Of a stretch of DNA of 64,000 nt, positions 21,739 to 34,904 are shown piece by piece (the stretch's first letter is position 1; each line of letters starts with the position of its first letter). Source of the DNA: Acanthacorydalis orientalis (taxonomy: Eukaryota > Arthropoda > Insecta > Megaloptera > Corydalidae). Location: the NCBI GenBank assembly GCA_034766995.1, contig CM068317.1:35769249-35833248 (forward strand), written 5' to 3'. Below the pieces are notes generated by a model that searched no databases, was not told the DNA's origin, and was given only the letters and a program-made list of their open reading frames with translations. The position numbers were made by a program, and so were the translations under genes.

Positions 21739-21784
21739 TTTTTGAATTTGATATCTATTAAATAATAGATATCAAATTCAAAAA
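21739..21784. repeat. perfect hairpin 2: 22-bp arms, 2-nt loop
   Basis: The left arm 21739-21760 (GAATTTGATATCTATTA at its inner end) is exactly reverse-complementary to 21763-21784, with AA between. It starts only 13 bp after hairpin 1 and differs in sequence from it. Confidence 0.95.
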
Positions 21785-22334
21785 CAGTTTTTTTTACATA
21801 AATATAAACGTTTTTATCTTATCAAAATATCATTCAGAGTTATTAATAATTTTTTTCTTATACTTTTTTCATATCATTTTCTACAAACTATCAATCGTTT
21901 TATCTTCTATTCAAAAATAATTCATGTATTGTTTAGATCTCATTACATAACTTTAAAGAAAATTAAAAGTATTAAGATTTTTAGACAAAAAAAATTGAAA
22001 AATAATTAGAGTACTAATAATGTTAATGACTCCATAAAAATATGTCTGTAAAATTTCTAAAATAAGAAAAATCATTTCAATCTTTATTTTTATAAAATTA
22101 TGTTTAAATGATTGAAGTGCGATGATAAGTAGGTCAAACAAGTAAGAAATAGAATAAATAATCGATCATTTTCAGAAATGACATTTTCCATTAAATAATC
22201 TGTTAACATTATTTTATAAAAAAAAAGCAACAAAGCGTTTCAGAAAAGATTAAAAAGGTAATTTTTATCCGTTGAAAGAAAATTCTTTTGTATTTTTACT
22301 ATAAAAAATAGATAATGAATACACTTTTCTTCAT

Positions 22335-22338
<4 letters not shown>

Positions 22339-22371
<33 letters not shown>
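22339..22371. repeat. (TA)n microsatellite
   Basis: About 16 TA units. Confidence 0.95.
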
Positions 22372-22376
<5 letters not shown>

Positions 22377-23076
22377 ATAAATATGTAAGAATGTAAATTG
22401 CTTATGTACTTCATAAAAATTTAAAAGAAAAAAATACAACACCTATACGGATATTATCATGTTCATAAAAGTTATATTAAAGTTTACTCTTGAGTACAAG
22501 TCCATACTTCGAAAATAATATAGACTAACACGTACATTGAGTTTCAACTAAAATTACAAGAATTTTGCATATTAGACATAATTACAATGACAATCCATTC
22601 TAAGATAATTATAAAAGTTCATTAAAGAAACTATAAAATACTTTATATCCTATGCAAATCCTTTAAGTACTGTTTTATTATCCAAGATGTGATTAACTGA
22701 TTAGAACACCGATCTTTAAATTTAAAATTAATTTTCGCTCTGTTCGTTGCTGAGACTATCTAAAGAACTTAATTCCATCAGTTAATATATTTTAAAAACA
22801 ATTTTATATATTTTTTTACTTGTATACATACATACATAAATTTTATATCTATATTAAAAAAATGTGTAATTGGAAATTTATATAAAAAATCGTATAGTAT
22901 TAATAATCATTTACAAAGAAAGAAAATAAAAAAGATTAAATGTATTATAATTAATCTATTAAGCTTCATTGTATTTCATAATTTTCTGGAATAATAAAAA
23001 AGAATATAAAAAGAGTCAACCCTAACATATTTATGCTTTATTATATTTTCTTAAACTACACACATCCATGTATGTG

Positions 23077-23077
<1 letters not shown>

Positions 23078-23124
<47 letters not shown>
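23078..23124. repeat. (TA)n microsatellite
   Basis: About 23 TA units. Confidence 0.95.
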
Positions 23125-23127
<3 letters not shown>

Positions 23128-24479
23128 AGTAAACTTAAAATTTTATTTAAATGATATAATTATTTTGTACAGTATAAATATGAATAGTTAAGAATATTAT
23201 TAAATCAATTATTTTTATAAGACAATATAATTATAAATCACATATAATTTATATTTTTTGTGCGTCTTGATTTGTGATTATTTTTTGTAAGTTAATCATT
23301 CAAAAAAGAAATTGAAATAAATAAGATATTAATATTATATATGCAATAATTAATAAAAATAAAAGCATTATAAAAAATTACATTTTCAATTAGCACATTG
23401 GCGTGTTAACAAATAGGTCAAACATTTAATTAAAAAAATAATTACTGAAAAAGGTAAGAGTTAAAAATAATTTTCCCCAATATTACAAACGCTGAAAATA
23501 TTTTTAAAATTCTTGGAACTCGTTTATAATTACTTTTATCATAATCGATAGAAAATATTTAATCTTTGATACCATTTCAGTTCATTGTGAAATAAAATTA
23601 TATGAAAACTGAACACAGATTTCAATTGAATCTGAACTTTTGAAAACGAAAACAATCAAAAGAATTTCAATAAGTTAAAGAACTACAGTTTGCTGTATGT
23701 TCATCGAGGCATGAAAATCAAAATTTAACGGTTTCCCCGAACCTGAACACGTTCGCTTCAATATTACTTATTCATTACAAAAAGGTGAAAATCCGTGAAC
23801 ATTTCAAAGTGTAGAACGACGTACAGAAATATATTACTTGAAATGGCAGATATTAAAAACTACTCGGATAATATGTGTGTTTTTCATTTTCAAAAATGTA
23901 TATAAAATATCAAGAGATCTCTACAAATGTAGATAAAATATGAATTATTATTTTTTTCTCCATTTTCTTAATGTTTCTTATTTGAATTCTTTATCATTTA
24001 GATTATGATTTGAATAACAGTTAAATAAATAAATAATTAATATTTATTTATAAATATTTAAAAAAATACACAGAGAATTATTAATTTCAAATAATATTTA
24101 AACTTTTAGTATTAAACTTTTTGGTATAAAATAATTAATTTTTAATTCTTACTAGGATCGTATGAAATAAAAATAACAAAGAAATAAATTAAAATAATCT
24201 TAAAATTTATTCATTTATAGCATACACTTATTGTGGAAAATTTGAATTATCGACTTCATTCAAAAAATATTTAATTATATTATATATTCAATGTGAAATG
24301 ATCATTTACATTTATTTTTTTATACATAAATCAACAGGTTTTTTATTGTTTAAATAAATAGGCCTGAAGCTGGAAAAAATGACTAAACTATAAGTTACAA
24401 AATAATTTTTTTTTTCAGGATATTAAATTTAATTTTTTTATTTTTCTGTACCTTAGTGCACGAAAAATGATAGAATCTC

Positions 24480-24572
24480 TAGCTAAATGCATAATAATGA
24501 CAATAAGTAAATGATAAATAGTCAATTATTGTACATTTTTGATATGATTTTTTGTGGTTTGTAAGGTGAGTA
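24480..24572. mobile_element. foldback family F, one end (copy 2)
   Basis: Contains GTCAATTATTGTACATTTTTG followed by the outer edge TGTGGTTTGTAAGGTGAGTA, equivalent to GCGGTTTGTAAGAAGTAAAA at 36.39 kb. The matching left arm is not evident. Confidence 0.4.
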
Positions 24573-24829
24573 AACTTTTTTTGTGAAAGCAAATATTTGT
24601 TAATTAATTAATAATCTTTATATAATTATATATTTTATCTTTTATAAATTTAGAAGAAAAAAATTACCAAAAAATTTATACGTTCTATTACAATATTTCC
24701 TTATTCTTTTGTTTTTAAAAAGTAATTATTAATAAATTAGTTTTGTAATGCAAACAACGAGGAATTTAGGCTTAAAAATATGTCATTTGTTTATTTTCAC
24801 TCTTCTATAAACAATCAAATATTTTTATT

Positions 24830-25080
24830 ATCAAAAATGTTCAATAATTAATCATTGATTTCGTTTAATTGTTGATTAATGTGTATATGGTAACAATACT
24901 AACACATTCGAATAAAACAATTCTAAAGTATAAATTCCAAAACGTAGCAAGGCTTTAATTTTTATTAATTTTTTTATATATTATCATTTGGATTATAACA
25001 GCATTATCATCGAAATGCAAATGAACAACAATTAAAATTATCAATAATCGATTATAGGTAATTTTTGATTAAAAAATTTT
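24830..25080. mobile_element. foldback MITE, family F, copy 3
   Basis: Inverted arms of about 37 bases: left has ATCAAAAATGTTCAATAAT, right has ATAATCGATTATAGGTAATT then TTTGAT, about 75% complementary by eye. The centre has TTATCATCG. Non-coding. Confidence 0.5.
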
Positions 25081-27530
25081 TATTTCTAAGGGAATGAAAT
25101 ATCTATTTGTAAAGGTAAATTTAGTCACTGTATTAAACCATGTTTGTATTAAAAAATATTATTTTCAACAGTTTTAATTTCTTTGGTACATTATTAAACT
25201 TTTTTAATTCTTTTTTTATAATTTTATAATTATTCTAATAACTTTGTGAGACAAAAAGTAGGCAGTACTTTTAGAAGACTAATTTATGAATTTTTAATAG
25301 GGAAAATTAAACAAAAAAAGTTTCAATAACATAATAATAAATCATTAAAGTAAATATGAAAATATAACTAATACCAATAATAAAACATTTCCATGATTTT
25401 TAAGATTCAAAAAATTATAACTACAAGATTGGAAATAAATCTATTTTAAAAAAAGTATGCGATAGCAGGCATTCGAAAAAAACCCAAATATTTAAATCAT
25501 TAATAAAAAATAAACAATATTTAACTTTTTTATTCACTCTATATTGAAAATAAATTCACAACCATACATTTTTAATTTAATTATTCATTTGTATGACACA
25601 TTGTGGATTTTGTCATAAGCATGTCTTTTTCATAGATTAATTATTAGTTACAGACAAAATATGTTTTATATTCAAACAAATAAAAAAAAGAACTATTTAT
25701 TTAAACGTTGATAATATCTGTTCAAAAGAAAGATATTAATAATAAAAATACATTTCTAAATGAAAATGTGTCATTGTATTCGTCATAAGATATGCTCTTC
25801 TATATATTTTTTATTAACATTTTATTACGATACAACTGAAAAGAGACATCAAAAATATGACAGTTCATTTTCTGTAAATGACTTTATCATATATTTATGA
25901 ATAATGGCTGGACTCAGAGAGTTATAATGATTTTTTTGAATACTTCACAAATATCTAGTGATAACGTGACAGGCTGAAAACGCATTAAAAATAAAACAAA
26001 ACTCGAAACGTTGAAGTTTTTTTTTCTGTGCATCGTTTACAGCGTTCCTCCGACAATTTTCAATTCGTTTTTAATTAATGAATTGTATATACTACATTAC
26101 AAAAGTTTGTTTTTATTCCAGTACGAATGAGAATAAATATTTATTTTCATATAATTTTCGCCGGTATTCTAAATAATTCAACTGGAAAATTAAATATTAT
26201 ATACATACATATACGGATGCTCAGAACTGAATCAACCTAAAGCATTGAAATTAAATATAGAAATATCGGATGTTTTATCATAAATGCAATTTTTATGTTA
26301 AGTGAATAATTTATAATTATGAGTACATATATATAATAAATTAATGTACATAATAATTTATTTACTTGATTTTCAAATTTATGAAATTATATAAAATTCG
26401 AAATAATTGTACATTAAAAATAGATTTTTTCAAAAATTGACAATAACAACTTCGTATATTTAAATATTATCTTCATATAAAATTAATTCCTAATCTCTTT
26501 TTTTATTTATTCAAAGTTTTTACTTCATTTTGTTTTTAAAAGATTTATATTTAATTTTATTTATTAAAACTTTTATCGATCGTATAAAAATGTCATTATT
26601 TGAACAAAAAAAATTGTCTTCTGTCTAAGAATATCTAAAAGGTAATGACAGTCACATGGTAAAAAAAGTCATGAATCTAACAATTATTATAAATGTTATG
26701 ATATTATATTAAAATCACTTACGATACACGAGACTGTTGAGAAATGTTATTAACCCTTATATTTATTTAACATTTATATTCATAGATTTATTTGAAGATT
26801 GTCATTATTTGAATAAACGTGCAAAAACGAAATTGAATAAATAAGTATGGTAAATGTTCATGAAAGTCATCTTCATTTTCGATGTACATAAGTTAAAGAT
26901 TCTTGAAGCATACACTTCTAAGAAATCGTTAAAAATTAAACTCTAGTTCATAAAATATTTCTAATTAGAAATGGAGTAAGTGGAAGAACTTGAAATATTG
27001 ACATATCATTTCTGAAGTTATTTCTGTAGATTATGTGATATATCTTATCATTAAAATAGAGAATTGACACAAATTTCTTTATTAAAAATTCACTAGGAAA
27101 TGTCTTTGGCCTAATTTTCAATTCTAGAAGGAATTCATAACTTATATTCAATTATTATACTATTTCTGTTTATTATATTATTACTATTCTGTTATTCATT
27201 TAATTAATTGTGAAAAACACTATTTTATAATTAATAAAAATATCTTTTATACTTCAGTGAGGTATTTTATGTTCACTAATATATTTTATTATTTTTTGAA
27301 TATTAAGAAACAGTGTTCAGAAATTTACATCTAATTAAAATTGAAATAGAGAAGTTTCTATTATTAAATTTATTTAATCAATTAAGATGAATCTAACATT
27401 AAATTATTTAACTGTTTTAATAAGGAATACGATAGATATTAGTTTTGGTTTGATTATTTTATTATTATAATAATATTGTATTTTCAATTCAAATCACAAA
27501 ACAGTCGTTTACTTCTTAATGATTAAAAAG
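25081..27530. other. AT-rich non-coding stretch
   Basis: No gene called. A good plus-strand acceptor (TGCATCGTTTACAG) ends near 26041 and is followed by about 28 open AT-driven codons; not enough for an exon. Confidence 0.45.

Positions 27531-27531
<1 letters not shown>

Positions 27532-27568
<37 letters not shown>
27532..27568. repeat. (TA)n microsatellite
   Basis: About 18 TA units, running into the palindrome at 27556-27619. Confidence 0.9.
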
Positions 27569-27573
<5 letters not shown>

Positions 27574-27619
27574 CATGTATACATGTATAAATGTATACAT
27601 GTATATGTATATATATATA
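27556..27619. repeat. palindrome with 18-bp core arms extended by (TA)n
   Basis: ACATATACATGTATACAT (27567-27584) and ATGTATACATGTATATGT (27591-27608) are exact reverse complements around GTATAA. The TA runs outside add about 11 more paired bases on each side. Confidence 0.9.
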
Positions 27620-27972
27620 CATACATATTTGTATATGGAAATGATTTATTTTTTTAAATTACCAATTATAATAATTACAAAAATTATTTCCCATCATTCG
27701 TTCATGTTAAAAAAATTCAATAATATTCATGAGTTTTCATTCCATTAAAAAACATAACCCAGAAATAAAACAATTGCTTGACTGATTAAAAAATACATTT
27801 TTTATTAAACTTATGAATATTCAGATAAACTTAATTCTGTAAGTATGAAATTAAAAAAATATTAATTAACAAAAATATAAAAAAAATAATTAATCAAGTA
27901 GAACAATGCTGTCCTCATGAGTAATAGCCTTAATTTATTGTATTATATATTTTCATACATTTTTATTTCTCT

Positions 27973-27975
<3 letters not shown>

Positions 27976-28052
<77 letters not shown>
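27976..28052. repeat. (TA)n microsatellite
   Basis: About 38 TA units, one of the longest pure tracts in the window. Confidence 0.95.
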
Positions 28053-28055
<3 letters not shown>

Positions 28056-28348
28056 CATATAAATATTGACTTAAGCACTGGACGCCTATATATATTACAT
28101 ATGTTTGAATATGAGTTAACCAGATTTATACCACCAATAAATTGAATGTCTGCTGTACAAGAAAATGTTATCATTAAAAATAATATGAAATGAATGTATC
28201 AGAATATATGCCAAAAAGAAGCAGAACGAAATTCCCATAAATTATTCACTACTGCAAAGCTTTAACTCAAACACGTCGTATCCTCTGGCTAAGAAAGAAT
28301 TGAAGACGGTAGATACGAGTATAATTTTCCTTATGAATACAAACTTAC

Positions 28349-28575
28349 GCAAAATGAGATTGCATATTATTATTTAATTCGTGAAATTGGATTATGGAAT
28401 ATTCATCGTCCGACAAAGTGGAAAATGCAGGATGTATTGTTGAAAATCTTCGTCGAAATTGTGACAGTCTGTTTAGTTTGGAGAACTGATTGTTGGAAGC
28501 ATTCATAATGTATTTCTTTTTTAGAGATAAAATAAGTTTTGTGAAGTTTTCAGTTTTAATACTCTGTTCGACGTT
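28349..28575 (-). CDS. possible exon, unidentified protein or leader
   Basis: On the minus strand a frame stays open for about 75 codons and stops within the intron side of a consensus donor (CATTTTGC, then GTAAGT, 28348-28343). An open frame ending at a donor is what an internal exon looks like. Composition is mixed (QFSKLNRLSQFRRRFSTIHP, then AFSTLSDDEYSIIQF) rather than poly Ile-Lys. The acceptor is unclear: a TAA precedes the frame and the nearest AG (after AACGTCGAAC) lacks a pyrimidine tract. It could instead be part of an untranslated exon of the minus-strand gene proposed at 14-16 kb. Confidence 0.3.
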
Positions 28576-28599
28576 GTCCAAGTGTTAAATTTTATCTGC

Positions 28600-30069
28600 G
28601 AGGTATCATTTCGTTCCGTTTGATGAATAAAACAATATATTATCGTTGTTTTAAGTAGTTTGATAATAAATTTTACAATTTTGATATGTTGACATACACA
28701 TAATAAATTCTTCAGATAAATACGTTTAATATATGTAGATACATTAAAATTTTCATATCAATTATCTGTCTAAAATAAAACAAAAAATGTAACTGCCTAC
28801 ATTTTTCAGTCGCTAATTTTTAATTAAGATATTCTCAGTGATATTGACTCTAAACGTGCAGATATTAAAATTAAAAAAATATTATTGAATAAATAATATC
28901 TAATTTACACAAAAAAAATTTCAATCAATGATATAAAAGGAAACTTTATTTTTTAGATATAAATATTTATTCATTACCCATTTTGAAGCATATTAAATAA
29001 GTTGGATACTCAGACAATCTGTACCTGTTTATACGTTCATTATAATGAACTCCATTTTCAAGTATTTAAAATTAAACTTTAATTACAAAAAAAAATAAAT
29101 ATTTCCTAAACAAATAAATTTATTTTATTGCATCTATTATGAAAATGTTATGTTTTATATACTTTTGCAAAATTAAATCATCTTAATATTACAGATAGTT
29201 AAATCATTTTTTTAATTCAATTTTTTACTTTACCAGAAAAACAATAAAAAATGGTTTATTAAAAGTGCAAGTACGTCAAAGTATTAAAAAAATTAACAAT
29301 ATTATTTAACATGTTAGGGCTTATAAGTTGAGCTAATAATTTATTTGTGAAAGAAAATTTATCCATAGAACTAAAATTATATTGTGCCAATATTTTCTTT
29401 TTAGAAACCATCGTCAGATATATTAATTTTACTTAGTTCTGTACTAAATAATTTATATCTTTATCTCAAAAGTAAACTTTTCTTAAAAAAAATACATAAA
29501 AAACTCATAATGTAATTTCTTACTTCTAATAAAGATTAAAATGCAATCATCTGAAAGTGACTAAACTGAGTTACCTGGATATAGTAATTAAATACATTTA
29601 ATTTAATATTTTATATTCTTTTATAATTTATTATTTTATATTATAAATAGATTAGAATTATATTTTTTTTTGATTAAAGTTTTTTTACTTTGTTAAAATT
29701 AAATGTTATCCGCAAAGGATAACACATTTTTAGTTAAAGTGCCTAAATTTCATTATATTCACTATGAAGGCTTTTATTTCTTTAAATATACAAAATATCC
29801 TTAGAGTACAAATTTGTCACGTTCATCTTTGTATTAAAAAGGAATCATATAAGACACTTTTTGCTTTTTAAACATCATTCAAAATTATTTATCTTTTTAA
29901 ATAAATATATTAATAACTCTGTTGATAAAAAAATCAAATGGAAATAAATATAATTCTTAGATTTCTCCAGGAAATAATCTTATTATTCACTAAGAACCTG
30001 ATATGATAATAAGTTAATTTTTGTATTTACTGTGTTTTTCTTTTATATTTGCTTCATATTTTTTATACA

Positions 30070-30114
<45 letters not shown>

Positions 30115-30700
30115 CCATTATGTTGTATTGTTATTTATGTTCTCTTTATCATAGGAAGATAACTGATATTTCAAGTAAATATTTTAATAATTTAAACTTT
30201 GTAATGGAAACAACTAAAAGTTATAAATTACACCTAAAGTAACTTATTTGGTCTCAATGAAATTGTTACTTAATTATTATGAAAAGTTATTATATCAATA
30301 TTATTATTATAGTAAGTTATTTTGAACTAATTCATATTCAAATGATAACATTTCATCTCTAATAGTAATTTCAGGCTAGATAATCGAAGTTCAATGTAAG
30401 AGGAATGACTAGACAACTGTTTTTATTACACAGAGCATTGGAACATATATTCAAAGTGGAACAATAAAAATTCAAAATGTTCATTACTGAAACTCTTGCT
30501 ATTAGATTTTCTTTCCTAACCAGTGTGTATATATATATATATATATGTATACGTGTATATATATATAAATGATTTAATATAAAGTTTGGGTTAAAATAAA
30601 TTTTGAATCAAAAACATTAATTGAAAAGAAGAACTCACTTTTCATTTACTATGCATCAATGAATTCAATTAATGTTCATAATTAAATATCTTATGCATAT
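28600..30700. other. AT-rich non-coding stretch
   Basis: No gene seen. (TA)n at 30073-30113, compound TA/TG at 30523-30567, and a lone minus donor-like CCAG/GTAACT at about 29575. Confidence 0.5.
30073..30113. repeat. (TA)n microsatellite
   Basis: About 20 TA units. Confidence 0.95.
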
Positions 30701-30738
30701 ATACAAAGAACAAACTGTTCTAATGAGACCTTTATAAA

Positions 30739-30762
30739 TTGACGCGATTCACGTAGCGTCAA
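30739..30762. repeat. small inverted repeat
   Basis: TTGACGC and GCGTCAA, perfect, 10 nt apart, in a locally CpG-containing patch. Possible operator-like binding site. Confidence 0.6.
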
Positions 30763-30861
30763 CTAACAATTATTATATTTACATTATAAATATATCTAAC
30801 AAACTTGCATAAACCAAACATCGTCCAATTGTTGCCATGCATAAAATTCAAACAGAACATT

Positions 30862-31240
30862 TGTTAGTACGGGTTGGTAACTAGTAGTACTGTCATTTTA
30901 TTTATAAAGCGAGGTCGTTCGTTGAACAGAAATAAATATATTGTTAATTACATACGAAGAGTAGGGCTCTCTTCTACACACATCAAATTGTTATAACGGT
31001 GACTGTTTCTGCAATGATAAACATTGGGTCTGTGTTATACTGCCGACGTAATTGCATGCATTATGTATTTACTATGAAGATAGGTATGAAGTAAATTGTG
31101 AGGGGATGAAAGGTGCTACTTTACAAACGTCGGGTTGTTTACTTTGGTGATTACGTGTGCTTTAGGTACACTACGTTGTCGATCTACAACGTACTTCTTC
31201 AGGGTCGGAACTAGAATATTTTATTTCAAACTATAAACGG
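30862..31240 (+). other. promoter- or LTR-like islet
   Basis: Starts TGTTAGTACGGGTTGG. A TATA-like TTTATAAAGC lies at 30901-30910 and an AATAAA at 30931-30936, an order also seen in the 16.0 kb module. Complex, CpG-containing sequence continues to about 31240 and includes an 8-bp inverted repeat (TACGTTGT, 31172-31179; ACAACGTA, 31186-31193). Either an LTR remnant or an enhancer/promoter; no frame. Confidence 0.3.
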
Positions 31241-31259
31241 AATTTTTGAATTCACTCAC

Positions 31260-33400
31260 TAAATCAACTATCTTTAATTAAAATTCATTCAGATGCAATT
31301 TATATCTGATACTGATGCAATACTCACACATATACATGTGTGCTTATAGATAATATACATACATGTAAATTAATTAACAAATTTATAACGCCGAGGTAAT
31401 TTTAATTAAAGTTTCTGTTATATATAAACAAAAATTCATTACTTGTTTAATAATATATATTTTAGACATTAAATGAATTTTCCAATTAATTATATGATAA
31501 AAATTTACAAAATATATAATAAAAAACAAATAATACTGGTTTCCATTTTGTGTATTATTAACAATTGTGTAATTAGTATTAGTTTTGTTTCATTAATATA
31601 TATAATAAATAAATTCATATATTTTTCAATTTTCCATTCTTGTCAATAGAATGAAAAAATCAAATAATATTTTTTTAATTTTAAACGAAAACTTTCCATA
31701 AAATTATTTTTATTATAAAAAAAAATATAAAAAATATTTAAAAAATATAAAATATTCAGCCGGTTCTGTTGTTATATTTATGTATTATATCTATATAGCG
31801 CCTCGTAAAAGTAACGTCGATGTATATTAAATGTTGAATATCAGCGTTACATGTTTACACTTTTCTTTTAGATGTCAAATTTACTTGTAGATTTATATCA
31901 GATTAGTTGGAATGTTTATGAAATATTTTATAGAAAATGAATTTATTTTTATATTACCTTTTTTGAATTTTAAGTTTAAAAAAATATTGATTTTATCATA
32001 AAAATAGTTGTGATTGAATACAGTATCACAAATATACTTATCATTCTTGAAAAATATTTTTTTATGATTAATATATTCCATAACTGATTATTGATTATTA
32101 TTTATGCGATATTGACTTCGACAGTATTTCAGAACACTAAGGTACATAAAATTTTATTTTTACAATTTAAGCTTTATATTTACCTATCAAACTAATATTT
32201 AATTAAATTAACTATTGAATATTTTGATCAGAAAAAAATATATTGAAGTAAGTGAAAACTAACTTTCGATAATTTTTTTGTATTGAATTTTGGAATGCTT
32301 ATAGAATTCCATTTTTATAAAAATACATTTGTTGTATTTTAGTCATGTTCTCTTTATTAAAGGTAACAAATTCTAAAATTGGGTTTAGTCATAACGTAAA
32401 TTTAATGTCAGTTGAAGATATTAATTAATTAATCTCTAACATTATCTTTTATTAGTAAATTAGATACATTCTTCTCTTGTAAATATTTTTCTAACTAAAT
32501 TCCATAGTCATTTTGTTGAATTTGTCGGTTTTTCAGTATTATTTCAAATCTATCCGCTATGTTAATTTAATACTGAATACTTGTTTTTCAATCGGTTTTC
32601 ACTGGTGTTACCTTTTGTAGAGATTTTAAATTAATTTATGCTATGAATTAATTGCCTATTTATCAGTGATTTTATATTATTAAATCATACATGGTTTTAA
32701 TTGCATTGGATAAAGTTTGATTTATCATTGATCGATCTGTTTAATAAATTATCATTGTTGATATATTTATATAAGATTATATTTCATAAAATATTTAATT
32801 TTAATCATTTATTTATTTTGTATAATTAATATTTTGTGCTTAAATTTTATTAAAATTAGATATACAGCAAATAAGAGAGTCACGTAAAGCCAAAAAAATA
32901 TTTTATTGTTATTTATCGAGAAAATCACAGAACTTTACTATAAATACATAACTAACATAAATTCCAAATCAGTAAAAAATGTCTAATTGGATTATATAAA
33001 GTAAGTCAATGGATTATATTATTTATGGCTTATACCATCAATGGCTTACATTTATAATAAAATAACTTCTACAAATGAATACCTAATATATATGTTCTTT
33101 TCTTTAAAAAAAAACTTTTTGTTTCAAACACAAAAGGATTAATTTTCATGTTAAATTTTCAAGTGAAAATATTGATTAGATAAATAGTTACAAATTGACA
33201 ATTAAATCGTTTTATTTGGATAAATTGTTTTAGATTTACATTAATAAAGTAATTTATAGTAATATTAATTGTGGTATTTTTTACTAACTAGTACTTTTTT
33301 TTAAAAAAAACGAAAACTACAAATCAAATGGTTAACTGATCATACTGAGAATAAATTACTAAACATAAATTTTTATCCACATTTTGAATTTCTATTGATT
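31260..33400. other. AT-rich non-coding stretch
   Basis: Nothing identified apart from one foldback-family end at about 32215-32265 (TTTTGATCAG, then GTAAGTGAAAA, as at 17990-18020). Confidence 0.45.
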
Positions 33401-33505
33401 CCTGCGTCTTTTTAGCAGTATTCGATTTATTTCACGATAGATATAATTGAATGAAACGCTCCATTTTACAAAAGTACATTCACACACTCCTTTGTAAATA
33501 CAGGC

Positions 33506-33507
<2 letters not shown>

Positions 33508-33551
<44 letters not shown>
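33508..33551. repeat. (TA)n microsatellite
   Basis: About 22 TA units. Confidence 0.95.
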
Positions 33552-33553
<2 letters not shown>

Positions 33554-33559
33554 CGGAAT

Positions 33560-33882
33560 GAACGGAACTGTATAATAAACAGGACGTCGTTACTTTCAAA
33601 TAACTACAATTTTCAAAGAAATCTCGGTAATATACTCGTCTGTGTGTAATGGAAGCTTTTTACTTTTATGTACTTGTATAGAAAGACGCGATTTCTTCTC
33701 ACCATTTTCCGGGACATTACTTTCATCTCATTAAACATCCCTTCTTTGTATAGGTTCCACCTACTCAAAGCTCACCGATAGCATCTAATTTTGTCACTTA
33801 GGGACCATGATCGTTAATTGTACAAGATTTGTGGCGAGTACAGTACTTCTAAGAGTTTTAACAAAATCGGAAAGTTAATTGT

Positions 33883-33919
<37 letters not shown>

Positions 33920-34400
33920 CATATATATGTGTATATATATATATATATAAAAGAAATACCAGTAAAAAAATCTCTTAAAGTGTTAAGATAAATCTTGACA
34001 CTCGAAATAAACGAAACGTACACTCATTATAATTAAGTCTAATGATTTAAAAAAAAAAGTTCATCTGACATGAAAATTAAACAATAAAACTGTGACAAAA
34101 ACGTCGTAAATTTCCGAGAATTTCACTTAACACACGAATTACGTCGACTCAACCCTACTTACTGAGCGACTGTAGAGTTATTTTGAATACTAGCTTAAAT
34201 CAACAATTCGCTGCTCCAACCTTCTGACTCTCATAAAGAAGAGCGTAATAGAGTAGGCACCTAGAATAGCTCGCATTTCTGCATAAAGCTTGATAATAAA
34301 TCTTTGAATACATTCATACAACCGTACACGAAGTATTTACGACCACTCCTAGAGTCTTGTTTACTCACGTTTAACATTACATTATAACAGTGTTGCAACA
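33560..34400. other. complex non-coding sequence with several splice-like sites
   Basis: Base composition is more even than in most of the window. Plus: acceptor CATCCCTTCTTTGTATAG near 33753, followed by 15 codons to a TAG. Minus: donors CTATCG/GTGAGC near 33775 and CGCTCA/GTAAGT near 34172. No frame is long enough to name. It probably flanks the island at 34.9-35.4 kb. Confidence 0.3.
33882..33949. repeat. (CA)n-(TA)n compound microsatellite
   Basis: About ten CA units, then TA with ACAT and TGTG breaks. Confidence 0.95.
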
Positions 34401-34904
34401 TCACTATTTATTTACATGTTTTTTTTTCCTTTAGATGCAACAGAACAGCGAAATATAGAAGCGGAATATTGTTTTTAAATATTTATATAATTGCTTCTTT
34501 TTGTGTATGCAGACAATAGGAATTTTATAGCATAGATGAAAAGAGAATAGGTACGTATATTTGCGAATAAATAATATTAAAAAAATATTTTCTTTTCAAT
34601 TAATATAAGAAGAAAACATCTCGAGAAAATGTGTAAAATTAGTATTAAAATATAGACTTGTCATCTCGCAATTTAATATTAAATTTTAATACATTTTTAT
34701 TGAAATTATCTCATTTATATTGTAATGAATCGGAGTTGAAAACTTTATTTGTGTTGTATTAGAAAAAAAGACAAGAGATGACTGCAAAAATGATTAAAGT
34801 GTTTATCCATGCAGCTTAAATATTTTCCGTTGTGAAGATTTAATTGAAATGAATAGTCCCACTACGAAATATATTTATGAATGATGTCTAAATAATTTCT
34901 GCAA

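Larger units (their letters stand above)
21800..24400. other. AT-rich non-coding stretch
   Basis: No gene seen. (TA)n at 22339-22371 and 23078-23124. A mildly richer part at 23690-23870 has no convincing frame. Confidence 0.5.

Noticed and set aside
27953..28174. Frames encoding long Ile-Tyr repeats, here and at most (TA)n tracts
   Set aside because: Direct translation of (TA)n microsatellites in all frames; not proteins.
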